From DATEGZ01 sp035519535 (GTDB taxonomy: Bacteria > Acidobacteriota > Vicinamibacteria > Vicinamibacterales > SCN-69-37), in the NCBI GenBank assembly GCA_035519535.1, contig DATIWF010000080.1, forward strand, positions 1 to 64,000: a stretch of 64,000 nt of DNA, given 5' to 3'. This document shows positions 32,541-42,500 of this stretch, in pieces. The position numbers were made by a program, and so were the translations under genes. A model generated the notes under the pieces. That model was not told the DNA's origin. It saw only the letters and a program-made list of their open reading frames with translations, and ran no database searches. The number at the start of each line of letters is the position of its first letter. The first letter of the stretch is position 1.

Positions 32541-34673
32541 ACCGCTGCCCTTCCGGCGTCCGCTCTTGCGGGATCGCCGGTGACCGGTACGGTCCACAGT
32601 TCTGACGGCGCGCCGATCGCCGGCGCGCGCGTGGTCGTCATATCCGCCGCCAACGGGCCGGTCGCGGTGACCGACGCGTCCGGCAGTTTCGCGCTTGCCG
32701 ACGTCGCGCTTCCGGCCGAGATCGAGGTGTCGGCTCGCGGGTTCGAGACGGCCCGCCGCACGGTGACCGTCGGGTCGATCGACGTCGTGCTGGCGCCGGC
32801 CGCCGTGACAGAGTCCGTCGTCGTGTCCGCCGAGCGCCCGCCGTCGTGGCGCGATCCCGCGACGGGAACGACGGTGCTCGCGAAGAGCGATCTCGACCAG
32901 ATTCCGTCGGTGACGACGGACGAAGCGCTCCGGTCGATCTCCGGCTTCTCCTTGTTTCGGCGATCGTCCTCCCGCAACGCGAATCCGACGACGCACGGCG
33001 TGACGATGCGCGGGTTGTCGGCGTCCGGGTCGAGCCGGGGCCTGGTGCTACTGGAGGGCGTCCCGCTCAACGATGGTTTCGGCGGCTGGGTGACGTGGAC
33101 GCGGGTGCCGCCGGAGGCGATTGCCCGCCTGGACGTGGACCGTGGCGCGGAGGGTGAGGCCGTCGGCACGGACGCGCTCGGCGGCGTCGTCCGCATCATC
33201 GCTCCGCGCGGCGACCATCTGAGCACCGTCGTCGGCGCGGAAGCCGGGTCGGTCGGGGTGGGCGCGGTGGACGCGGCGGTCGGCGGGCGAATCGGGAACG
33301 CGAATGCGTTCGGCGCGGTCAGCTGGTTCCACACCGACGGCACGATTCCGGTCGCGCCGGAATCACGGGGGCCGGTCGATCAGCCCGCGCGCGCGAATTG
33401 GGCCAACGCGTTCGGCCGCATGCAGTTCGGCGACGGCCCGCGCCGGCTGACGATCAGCGGCTGGGGCGGATCGGACGACCGCGGAAACGGCACGGTGCTC
33501 CAGGTCAACCGCATGAGCGGCGGCACGGGCGCGGCGGCCTTCGAGGCCGCGAGCGGGAAGACGACGCTCGCCGCCCGAGTGTCGGTGAGCCCGAATCGCT
33601 TCTACCAGACCTTCACGGCCGTGAATGCGGCGCGGACATCCGAGGTGCAGACCTCGGCGCAGACCACCGACGGCACGACGACGCGGGCCGTCGTCGAGGT
33701 CGGGCGCAGCCTCCCGGCCGGACAGCTGCTCGCGAGCTTCGCGCTCGCGCACGCGGGCGTGGACTTCGTGGACGCGCGCCCGACGACGACCCTGGCGCAG
33801 TCGCTCCGCGACGACAGCGACGCCGTCGCCCTCCAAGCGGGCGTCGCGCCGGTGACGCGGCTGACGCTCTCCGGCGGCGTGCGCCACGAGTGGCGGGCGG
33901 CGCCGACGAGCGCCGACGGCTACGATCAGGCAACGGTCGGCCGCGTCAGCGCCTCCTTCGAACTGGCGCGATCTGCGTTCCTGCGCGGCTCGGTCGCCTC
34001 GAGCCATCGCTGGCCGACGCTGAACGAGCTGGTGCGCAACTTTCAGGTCGGCAACGTCCTGACGCGCGCGAATCCCAACCTCCAACCCGAACGGGCCAAG
34101 TCGGCGGACGTCGCCATCGGCGTCTCGGGCGCGCGCTGGCTGCTGTCCGCCGGAGGGTTCTGGACCGTCGTGGGCGACGCGATCGCGAACGTCACACTCT
34201 CGACCGGCGCGATCATCACGCGCGAGCGACGCAACGCCGGCGACGCGCACTCCCACGGCCTGGAGGTGGACGGCGAAGTCCGGCCGCTGGACGGTCTGCG
34301 CCTGCGCGCGTCCGGCGCGTTCACCGACGCACGGTTCCGCGATTCGCTCGAGCCGGCGCTCGAGGGCAATCGGCTGCCGCAGGTGCCAGAGGCGTCGGGG
34401 TCCCTGCTCGCCGAGCTCACGCTGCCGCACGCGACGACGGCGTCCGTATTCTGGCGAGGCGTCTCTCCGCAGTTCGACGACGACCGGAATCAGTTTCTGC
34501 TGGCGACCGCCAATCAGGTCGATCTTCAGGCAGCCGGACGCCTGGCGCAGTTCCGCTGGCAGGTCGTGCTCGAGAACGCGTTCGACAGCCGCATCGAAGT
34601 GGGGAAGACGCCGCTCGTCACGCTCGCGCCGGGCCGCGCGTTTCGCGCCGGCCTGACGTGGTCACTGTGGTAG
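32499..34673 (+). CDS. TonB-dependent outer-membrane receptor
   Basis: A 724-residue receptor. A signal peptide (residues about 1-24, ending SALAG) is followed by a carboxypeptidase-regulatory-like domain (VTGTVHSSDGAPIAGARVVV, to about residue 105), then a plug domain (SVVVSAERPP ... TTDEALRSISGF ... GLSASGSSRGLVLLEGVPLNDGFG) and a C-terminal beta-barrel. The last residue is an aromatic Trp, typical of outer-membrane barrels. The N-terminal beta domain suggests the Bacteroidetes/Acidobacteria style rather than a siderophore-only receptor; the ligand is unknown. Start and ribosome site lie in the loop of a repeat-derived hairpin. The 3' end overlaps that of the convergent pcnB by 12 bases. 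Confidence 0.9.
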   Translation: MAARRQLWFAFCLLTAALPASALAGSPVTGTVHSSDGAPIAGARVVVISAANGPVAVTDASGSFALADVALPAEIEVSARGFETARRTVTVGSIDVVLAPAAVTESVVVSAERPPSWRDPATGTTVLAKSDLDQIPSVTTDEALRSISGFSLFRRSSSRNANPTTHGVTMRGLSASGSSRGLVLLEGVPLNDGFGGWVTWTRVPPEAIARLDVDRGAEGEAVGTDALGGVVRIIAPRGDHLSTVVGAEAGSVGVGAVDAAVGGRIGNANAFGAVSWFHTDGTIPVAPESRGPVDQPARANWANAFGRMQFGDGPRRLTISGWGGSDDRGNGTVLQVNRMSGGTGAAAFEAASGKTTLAARVSVSPNRFYQTFTAVNAARTSEVQTSAQTTDGTTTRAVVEVGRSLPAGQLLASFALAHAGVDFVDARPTTTLAQSLRDDSDAVALQAGVAPVTRLTLSGGVRHEWRAAPTSADGYDQATVGRVSASFELARSAFLRGSVASSHRWPTLNELVRNFQVGNVLTRANPNLQPERAKSADVAIGVSGARWLLSAGGFWTVVGDAIANVTLSTGAIITRERRNAGDAHSHGLEVDGEVRPLDGLRLRASGAFTDARFRDSLEPALEGNRLPQVPEASGSLLAELTLPHATTASVFWRGVSPQFDDDRNQFLLATANQVDLQAAGRLAQFRWQVVLENAFDSRIEVGKTPLVTLAPGRAFRAGLTWSLW

Positions 34674-35984
34674 CGCGGGACCGTGGCCGCGGCCCCGCCG
34701 GCGCCGCCGTCGGCGCCGCCGTCGTCGTCCGGGCGGATGTGACTCGGCGCTGACCGCCTGACCGTCGCGTGTCTGCGTCGCGGGCGGAGGGTGCGGCGCG
34801 CGATGGTGCTTCGCCTGCTTCCAGCGCTCGACCGCGTCGGGCGCGTCGCCGAAGATCTCCAGCCACATCAAGGCGTCGTCGAACGCGGGGCGATGCGGCA
34901 GGCTGCGCGTCAGGCGGGGCGGCAGCTCCGGCTCGGTCAGCCGCGGCAGCAGCTGCATCGCCTGGCGGAGCCGCTCGATGTCCTTGCGCGCCACGGGCAG
35001 GATCCCGAAGCTCACGCGCTCCTTCTTGGGATCGCCGCCGGGCGGCCGTCGCTGCAGCGCGCCCGAGGCCACGAGGAGCGAGCCGATGAGGATCGTGTTC
35101 GTGAGCTCGGCGGGCGCGGTCGAGAATCGCTGGCGGAAGCGGTCGAGCCGCGCGAGCGAGTCCCACACGGCGGGCGGGGCCGACTTCAGCTCCGGCGTAA
35201 TGAGCTCGACCAGGCGCAGGCGATCGAGCGCATGGAAGCCCGCTTCAGCCATGCCCGACCGCAGCACCTTGTAGTACTCCTCGAGCAGCCGCGCGGGCGA
35301 CGCCTTCATGATGAGCGTGCGATGTTCGGCGATCGCCTCGACGACGAGGGCGTCGAGGTCGAAGCCGAGCCGCGCGGCGAGGACGGCCGCCCGGAACATG
35401 CGGACCGGATCCTCGACGAATCGCACGCGCGGATCGCCGATCGATCGGATCACGCGCTGCTCGAGGTCGCCCAGGCCGCCCACGTAGTCGATGACCGACC
35501 GCGTGCCGACGTCGTAGAACAGGGCGTTGATCGTGAAGTCGCGCCGGAACGCGTCCTCCTCGGCCGTGCCGAAGGTGTTGTCGTGGTGGACGATCCCGTG
35601 GTCGCCGGGCGGGGCGGCCGGGGAAGGCGACGACGCGACGACCGTCGATTCCGGCGCCCCTTCGGCGGCGCCCTCGGGCACGTTCTTCCGGAACGTCGCG
35701 ACCTCGATCGTCTTCGGCCCGTACTTGATGTGCGCGAGCCGGAAGCGCCGCCCGATGATCCAGCAGTTCCGGAACAGCCGCTTGATCTGATACGGGTGCG
35801 CGTTCGTGCCGATGTCGAAGTCCTTCGGGTGCCGGCCGAGGATGAGGTCGCGCACGCTCCCGCCGACGAGATACGCGGTGTAGCGGTGTTCGTTCAGGCG
35901 GTACAGGACGCGCAGCGCGTCGGGGTCGATATTCCGGCGCGAAATCGGGTGATCCGCGCGCGGCACGATAACGGGATCGGGCAC
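34662..35984 (-). CDS. pcnB: Poly(A) polymerase / CCA-adding-family nucleotidyltransferase
   Basis: A 440-residue class II nucleotidyltransferase. The N-terminus (HPISRRNIDPDALRVLYRLN) and the core LVGGSVRDLILGRHPKDFDIGTNAHP, RRFRLAHIKYGPKTIEVATFR and RRDFTINALFYD follow E. coli poly(A) polymerase I closely, so PcnB is preferred over a CCA-adding enzyme. The catalytic Asp pair is in DFDIGT. A second conserved block has VRFVEDPVRMFRA. The C-terminus carries an Arg-rich tail (a run of eleven Arg followed by GRGHG) that could bind RNA. The product would add 3' tails to RNAs and promote their turnover. Confidence 0.88.
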   Translation of the reverse strand: MPDPVIVPRADHPISRRNIDPDALRVLYRLNEHRYTAYLVGGSVRDLILGRHPKDFDIGTNAHPYQIKRLFRNCWIIGRRFRLAHIKYGPKTIEVATFRKNVPEGAAEGAPESTVVASSPSPAAPPGDHGIVHHDNTFGTAEEDAFRRDFTINALFYDVGTRSVIDYVGGLGDLEQRVIRSIGDPRVRFVEDPVRMFRAAVLAARLGFDLDALVVEAIAEHRTLIMKASPARLLEEYYKVLRSGMAEAGFHALDRLRLVELITPELKSAPPAVWDSLARLDRFRQRFSTAPAELTNTILIGSLLVASGALQRRPPGGDPKKERVSFGILPVARKDIERLRQAMQLLPRLTEPELPPRLTRSLPHRPAFDDALMWLEIFGDAPDAVERWKQAKHHRAPHPPPATQTRDGQAVSAESHPPGRRRRRRRRRRRGRGHGPALPQ

Positions 35985-36023
35985 GCTCTCGATTATAGGT
36001 GGTCGCGCGATCGCGGGTCGCCG

Positions 36024-38711
36024 CTAGGGCTTGGCTTCCTTCCAGTTGGCGCCGATGCCGACGTCCACGGTGAGCGGCACGGAGAGCGGCATCGCGCGCT
36101 CCATGACGTCGCGGACGAGCCCCGCGACGGCGCCGGCCTCGCCCTGCGGCGCCTCGAACAGCAGCTCGTCGTGCACGGTGAGAATCATCCGGCTGGCCGG
36201 CGCGCGGCCCGCGTGGTGCGATTTGAGAGCCGCGGCGACGTCGATCATGGCCCGCTTCAGCACGTCGGCGGCGGTGCCCTGAATCGGCATGTTGACGGCC
36301 TCGCGCTCCGCCGCCGCGCGGACCTGACCGTTCTTGCTGTTGATCTCCGGCACGAGCCGCCGCCGGCCCGAGAGCGTCCGCACGACGCCGGACGCGCGCG
36401 CGTCCGCGAGAATGCGGTCGATGAGCACGCGCACGCCGGGGTAGCCGGCGAAATACGCGTCGATGAACTCCTGTGCGGCCTGTTGCGGGACGCCGATGTC
36501 CTTCGCGAGCGTGAACGCGGTCTTCCCGTAGAGCAGCGCGTAGTTGATGATCTTCGCGCGCCGCCGCAGCTCGTGCTTGTCGAGACCGCTCGCGCGGCCG
36601 AAGACGCGTTCGGCGGTGCGGTCATGGATGTCGATGCCTTGCTTGAACGCCTCGATGAGGGCGGCGTCGCCGGACAGATGCGCGAGCACGCGCAGCTCGA
36701 TCTGCGAGTAGTCGGCCGAAATGAGGACGTGGCCGGGCTCGGCGACGAACGCGGCGCGGATCTCGCGGCCGAGCGCCGTGCGGATCGGAATGTTCTGCAG
36801 ATTCGGATCGCTGCTCGACAGGCGGCCCGTGGCCGCCACCGCCTGGTTGAACGTCGTGTGCACGCGGCCGGTCGCCGGATTGACGAGCATCGGCAGCGCG
36901 TCCACGTACGTCCCCTTCAGCTTCTGGATACTGCGCCATTTGAGCACGAGGCCCGGCACCTCGTGGCCGAGCGCAAGCTCCTCGAGCACGTCCTGGGCGG
37001 TGGAGACGACGCGCGTCTTGCCGGTTTTCTTGCCGGCCGTGAGGCCCAGCCGCTCGAACAGCACGTCGGAGAGCTGCTTGGGCGAGTTGATGTTGAACTC
37101 CGAGCCCGCCAGCGTGTAAATGCGCGACGCCAGGTCGTCGAGCTCCTTCTGCATGGACGCGCCGAGCGCCACGAGTGCGGCGGCGTCGACCTTGATGCCC
37201 GCGCGCTCGATGTCGGCGAGCACGGGGATCAACGGCCGCTCGAGGTCGCGGTACACGCCGGCCAGGCCGGCGCCGTCCAGGTCGGCGGCGAGGCCGGCGG
37301 CGAGACCGAGCGGCAGGTCCGCCCGCTCCCCTGCGAAGATCGCGAGCGAGGATGCGGGCACGGCCTCGAGCGGGACGGCCTTGGCTCCACGTCCCGTGAC
37401 GTCTTCCTCGGTGAGCGCGCGATACATCGCGCGCTCGAGGGCCAGGCCGGGCAGGTCGTGGCTCGAGCGCGTCGCGTCCACGAGATAGCTGGCGACGAGC
37501 GTGTCCAGATCCGCGCCGGCGAGCTCGACGCCCTCCCGCGCCGCGGCGATCGTCGCGAACTTGAGATCGTGCCCGACCTTGGCGACCGCGGGGTTGGCGA
37601 TCACGGGCCCCAGCCGCGCGAAGACGTCGCGCGCGGGCAGGTTCGGCGTGTCGGCGAGGCCCGTGTGCGCGAGCGGCACGTACCGCGCCGACCCGTCCTT
37701 CGCCGAGAAGGCCCAGCCGACGATCGTCGCCTGCACGGCCGATGCCGACGAGCTGATCGCGGCCACCCCGATGCGATCCGCGGCGCCCAGACTCTTCGCG
37801 AGCGCCTCGACCTCGTCGAGCGACGCGACGACGCCGTAGTCGCGCGCCGAGGATTCGGCCGTCGGCGCGTAGTCGGCGACGAGCGTCCGGAAGCCGAGCG
37901 ACGAGAACAGCGCGAAGCATCGCTCGCGTGACGGCCCCCGATAGCGGAGGGCGCCCGGCTCGAACGCGATCGGCACGTCGGTGCGGATCTTCGCCAGCTC
38001 CCGGCTGGCCAGCGCCGCGTCGGCGTTGGCGAGCAGCGCCTCGCGGTACCGCTTCTGCGTCAGGTTGGGCGCCGCGGCCAGGAGCGCGTCGAGCGTGCCG
38101 TGCGCGCCGATGAGCTCCCGCGCGCCTTTCTCGCCGATTCCCGGCACGCCCTTGATGTTGTCGATGCTGTCGCCCATCAGCGCGAGCACGTCCACGACCT
38201 GATCGGGCCGGACGCCGAACTTCTCGAGCACGCCGCCCTCGTCGTACCACGTGCCCTCCTCGCGCGGGTTGTAGACGCGGATGCCGTCGGTGACGAGCTG
38301 AAAGAAGTCCTTGTCGCCCGTGACCAGCGCGACGTCGAAGCCCTGGCGGTGCGCGGCCTCCGCGAGCGTGCCGATCACGTCGTCCGCCTCGTACCGCTCG
38401 AAGGTCAGCACGGGCACGCCGAGCGCCTCGCACGCCTCGCGCACGAGCGGCACCTGCTCGGCGAGATCCGGCGGCATCGGCGCGCGGTTCGCCTTGTAGT
38501 CCGCCGCCAGCTCTTCGCGGAACGTGCGGCCGGGCAGATCGAACGAGGCCGCGATGTACTCGGGCGTGTGGTCCGCGATCAGCTTGCGCAGCATCGTCGC
38601 GAAACCGTACACCGCGTTCGTCGACCGCCCGTCCGGACCGGTCAACCCGCGGATCGCGTGATACGCGCGATACATCTGGGAGCTGCCGTCGATCAGGAAC
38701 AGGCGGGGCAT
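36024..38711 (-). CDS. polA: DNA polymerase I, proofreading motifs lost
   Basis: An 895-residue family A polymerase. Residues 1 to about 290 are the 5' nuclease (LFLIDGSSQMYRAYHAI, YEADDVIGTLA, VTGDKDFFQLV, GVPGIGEKGA). Residues about 300-490 correspond to the 3'-5' exonuclease fold, but the DxE motif is replaced (RIGVAAISS, about 311-320), the second-motif Asp is Ala (DLKFA), and the third motif reads FAGER instead of YxxxD. Residues about 500-895 are the polymerase with motif A (ADYSQIELR), motif B (RAKIINYALLYG) and motif C (VHDEL). Tyr724 sits where most enzymes have Phe (Taq 667). It would act in repair and Okazaki-fragment processing without proofreading. It is divergent from a lipoprotein gene, 54 bases away. 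Confidence 0.96.
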   Translation of the reverse strand: MPRLFLIDGSSQMYRAYHAIRGLTGPDGRSTNAVYGFATMLRKLIADHTPEYIAASFDLPGRTFREELAADYKANRAPMPPDLAEQVPLVREACEALGVPVLTFERYEADDVIGTLAEAAHRQGFDVALVTGDKDFFQLVTDGIRVYNPREEGTWYDEGGVLEKFGVRPDQVVDVLALMGDSIDNIKGVPGIGEKGARELIGAHGTLDALLAAAPNLTQKRYREALLANADAALASRELAKIRTDVPIAFEPGALRYRGPSRERCFALFSSLGFRTLVADYAPTAESSARDYGVVASLDEVEALAKSLGAADRIGVAAISSSASAVQATIVGWAFSAKDGSARYVPLAHTGLADTPNLPARDVFARLGPVIANPAVAKVGHDLKFATIAAAREGVELAGADLDTLVASYLVDATRSSHDLPGLALERAMYRALTEEDVTGRGAKAVPLEAVPASSLAIFAGERADLPLGLAAGLAADLDGAGLAGVYRDLERPLIPVLADIERAGIKVDAAALVALGASMQKELDDLASRIYTLAGSEFNINSPKQLSDVLFERLGLTAGKKTGKTRVVSTAQDVLEELALGHEVPGLVLKWRSIQKLKGTYVDALPMLVNPATGRVHTTFNQAVAATGRLSSSDPNLQNIPIRTALGREIRAAFVAEPGHVLISADYSQIELRVLAHLSGDAALIEAFKQGIDIHDRTAERVFGRASGLDKHELRRRAKIINYALLYGKTAFTLAKDIGVPQQAAQEFIDAYFAGYPGVRVLIDRILADARASGVVRTLSGRRRLVPEINSKNGQVRAAAEREAVNMPIQGTAADVLKRAMIDVAAALKSHHAGRAPASRMILTVHDELLFEAPQGEAGAVAGLVRDVMERAMPLSVPLTVDVGIGANWKEAKP

Positions 38712-38765
38712 CGGACCGATTGGATCGCCAAACTTCGAAGGGCGGTGAGTATATCATTCACCGCG

Positions 38766-39527
38766 ATGCGCACCCTGGCGGCGGGTGCGGGCGCCGCGGG
38801 ACTCGCGCTGCTGCTCTCGAGCGCCTGCAGCAATCCGCTCAACCCGCAGTACGAGTACGAGGAACAACTCTACCTGGAGGTCAACGGCGCGGCGACGGCC
38901 ATTGTCGATGCGTCGATTCCGGCGCTCGTGGCGCTGCGCGGGACCAAGCTCGATCCCTCACCGACGGCCCGCCTCGATCAAGCCGACGTGCGCCGCGCCT
39001 ATGAAGCCGCGGGCTGCCGGGTCGTGCGCGTCGGCCAGCCGTGGCGCCGCGACGGTCGGCGATTCATCCAGGTGCGGATCGAGACGGCTGACGTGCGGAC
39101 GCTGTCGCAGTGCGGGCTCCTCGCGTGGTCCACCTACACGTTCGAGCCCGACGAAACGGGCCTGCACTTCGAGCAGAAGGTCGGCGCGCCGGCCGGCCGC
39201 GACCCCGGCCACGTCAACTGGGACGGCAGCGAGCTCGTCGCTTTCAAGATTCACGTGCCGAGCCAGATCATCTACCACAACGTGCGCCGCCTGAAGGACA
39301 ACAGCGCCGGCGAGATCGAGCGCGGCAACATCCTGACCTGGGAGCAGACGCTCGCCGACCGCCGTGCGGGCAAGACGATCGACATGAACGTTCGCATAGA
39401 GGCGAAGTCGATCCTCTATCGTGCGATCTGGCTCTTCACCGGCTCGCTCGCCGCCGCGCTTGTCGTCCTCGCGACGATCGTGTCGCTCGTGATGCTCAGG
39501 GGGAAGAAGGCGGCGAAACACCTCTAG
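38766..39527 (+). CDS. Predicted lipoprotein with C-terminal membrane helix
   Basis: A 253-residue protein. The N-terminus (MRTLAAGAGAAGLALLLSSAC) ends in a lipobox-like Cys21. Residues about 28-215 look like a soluble beta-rich domain (YEYEEQLYLEVNGAATAIVDASIPAL; DPGHVNWDGSELVAFKIHVPS), and residues about 225-247 are a hydrophobic helix (WLFTGSLAAALVVLATIVSLV) before RGKKAAKHL. A lipid anchor plus a C-terminal helix is an unusual pair. No family is recognised. It is divergent from polA and converges on the giant envelope protein at 39540. Confidence 0.75.
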   Translation: MRTLAAGAGAAGLALLLSSACSNPLNPQYEYEEQLYLEVNGAATAIVDASIPALVALRGTKLDPSPTARLDQADVRRAYEAAGCRVVRVGQPWRRDGRRFIQVRIETADVRTLSQCGLLAWSTYTFEPDETGLHFEQKVGAPAGRDPGHVNWDGSELVAFKIHVPSQIIYHNVRRLKDNSAGEIERGNILTWEQTLADRRAGKTIDMNVRIEAKSILYRAIWLFTGSLAAALVVLATIVSLVMLRGKKAAKHL

Positions 39528-39539
39528 GGCGAGCCGTGA

Positions 39540-42500
39540 TTATTGGGCGATCCGGACATCCTGAACTTTCTTCTCGCCGTCGCCCAGCGTGACCTTGATC
39601 GCGGCGGCCGCGACCTGTTCCATGAACACGGGATCGCCCCAGTCCTGCGGATCCATGTCGGTGACGGCCGCGAGGAAGTACTCGCCGGCGGCGAGGCCGG
39701 TCACTTTGAACCGGCCGTCGCTCGCGGGCTGGATGGGCTGGGGCGTGCGCCGCGAGCCGGACGTCCAGTGCGCGCGGTTCGTCGAGAAGACCAGGATCGT
39801 GAAGCCGGGCGTCGGCTTACCGGCCGCATCGAGCAGCGTGCCCGAGAGCTCCGCCATCTGATCGGTGAACGTCAGCACGGCGCCCGCGAGATTCTGGCCA
39901 GACTTGATGTCGATCGGCTCATCGAGCGTGTCGTGCCCTTCGACGACCGATGACTTGAGCTGCCAGCCGCTCGACGGTGACGAACCCGGCACGTTGCCGC
40001 TCAGGCGGTACTTGCCCGGTGTGACGCCAGTCATCGTGAAGCCGCCGGACGCATCCACCTGTACCGAGGCGAGGCCGACCACGATCCCACGCGGTCCGGC
40101 GGGCAGCAGCGAGATCGAGACCTTCGTCAGATCGGCCGGCGGCGCGAGCGTGCGGCCCGCGAACGCGACGCGTCCGGAGATCGTCATGCCCTGCTGCAGC
40201 ACCAGCGTGAGCCCGGTCAGGTCTTCGCCTGCGATGTCCAGTTCCTGCTGCGCCCAGAGCCCTTGTGATTGACCGACGAAGGCCGGCGGCCCATCGGGAC
40301 CGAACGCGACGCCGCCCGCCGGCGGCGGAGGAGGCGGGGGAGGAGCGCCCGGCGGGATGCCGCCGCGTACCACCATCGGCGGACCGCCGCCCGCGCGCGC
40401 GGTGAGCAGGTAGTGACCCGGCGCGACATTCTGACTGGAGAACTTCCCGTCCGGCGTCGTCCGGATCGACGCAAAGGTCACCATGCCCGTGACCTGCTGG
40501 CTGACTGGAATCAGGCTCATCGACACGCCCGGCACGGGCTGGCCGTCGGCGCCGAGCACGGTGCCCTCGATCTTGGCTGTCGGCACGAGCCGGACCGGCA
40601 CGTCGATGCCGGTCACTTCCTGTCCGGCGCCGACGATCACGGGCTGCGCGTCCGTCGCGGACCACGTGCCGGGGTAGTAGACCGTCGAGTAGCCGACGGC
40701 GCGTCCGGGCGGGGGCATCGCGGGCGGCGGGGTCGCGTCCGCGCCGGGCGTTGGACGAGATGCCGGCACGCCGTTCGCGCCGGCGCCTCCCACGCTCGCG
40801 ACGCTCGGGCGTGGCGGTCCGGCCTGCTGCACCGCCGCGAGCGCCGCCTGCATCTCCACGGCCGACAGTTGCCGCAGATCGGCGCCGAGGCTCGCCAGAC
40901 TCACGGGCGTGATCGAGACGACGTAGCTGCCCGGCGTCAGACCGTACGCGCGGTACACGCCGCGGTCATCGGTCTGGATAATGGTCGGGGCGCCCGGCGT
41001 GGTGAACATCTGCAGCGTCGGCTCGCCGCCGGCCGATCGGTACTGGAGGACGCGCACCGAGGCGTTCGGTACCGGCGCGCCATAGTCGTCGAACACGCGC
41101 CCCGTGATCACGCCGCCGCGCGGCATCCTGACGGCGACGCCGGAGATGACCTGACCGTCGGCGACCGTGAGCGCCGTGCCGGGGCCGCGGCCCGGGTGCT
41201 TCGATCCGTAGTAGACCGCGACGAACGCCGGCTTCTGCGCGAGCACGGTGTAATGACCCGCGGGCACGGCGGTGATCGCGAAGCGACCCGTGTCATCGGT
41301 GGTCGTCGTCCGCTCGGCGCGCGTTTCCGTGCTGCGGAGCGTGACTCGCGCGTGGCGCACCGGCTGCTCCGATCCGTCGTCGAGCAGCACCGTGCCCGAC
41401 ACGACTGACGTGCCTGTCGTCGCGAGCGGGATGTCGCGTGCCGGCGGTTGCGCCGCGGGTGACGGCGTCGGCGTCGGGCGGGCGTCACGCGGCGGCACCT
41501 GCACCTGCTGCATCTGTCGCGGCGCCGCGGCCTCATCGACGTACGGGCCCCCGAGGGACGGCGTGTCCGGCTCGGAGGGGGCCGGGGTCGGGTCGAACCC
41601 CCCGGCAGGCCGCACGTTCTGCCGCGTGAGATCCTGCGTGCGCTTGTCGCCGTCGCCGAGCTGCACGCGCGTTGCGGCTCGCGTGAGCTGATCGAGGAAC
41701 CGCGGGTCCTGCCACTCGTCGGCGAACTCGTCGCTGAACGCGACGAGGTAGTACTCGCCCGGCGGCAGCGCGCCGAACGCGTACGCGCCGGTCTTGCTCG
41801 CGCGCGTCAGGCGGACGCGGCGCGGATTGAGGCCGTAATCCACCCACGATCGATCGTCCGACGGGAACACCACGACCACCGACCCGTCGTCGGCCGCTCC
41901 GTCCGGCGTTCGGACGTTGCCACGCAGGTCCGTCGGCGCGTCCGTGAACGTCACGACGATGCCGGCGAGATCGCGCTCCTCGAGCGCGATCGGTGTCTCG
42001 GAGACGTCCTGGCCGCCAAGCGTCGCCGATCGGTACGTCCAGCCGGCCGGCGCGCCGCCCACGCGCAGCAGGTACTTGCCGGGCAAGAGACCGAACAGCG
42101 TGAAGTTGCCTTGTCCATCGACCCGGCCCGGGACGGTCATCGCCTTCGCCTTGCCGTCCGCAGGCTCGGCGGTCACGAGCAGCTGCGCCATGCGATCGGG
42201 CGTCGGCCGCGTCGCCGCGCCGTCGAACTCGAAATGACCCGAAAGGCTGAAGCCGGTATGGAGGGCGATCGTCAGGTCCGTCACGTCCTCCGAGCCGAGC
42301 GAGATCGGCGTCGCCGTCCACAGCGTCGGGTCTGGCGGCGCTGGAGGCGGCTTGGGCGTCGCCGTGTTCGTCGACGAGTCCATGCTCACGGACGTCGTGA
42401 ACACCATCGAGCCGCCCGCGGTCTGAATGACGGTCATGTCGCCGCGCGGATTCGGTTGCTGTCGCGGCACGCGCACGGTCTGAATCACGTACTGACCCGA

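Noticed and set aside
34791..37931. 1046-residue plus-strand open frame opposite pcnB and polA
   Set aside because: Covers two clear housekeeping genes in antisense; composition (Arg, His, Ala, Glu) is that of a GC-rich shadow frame.
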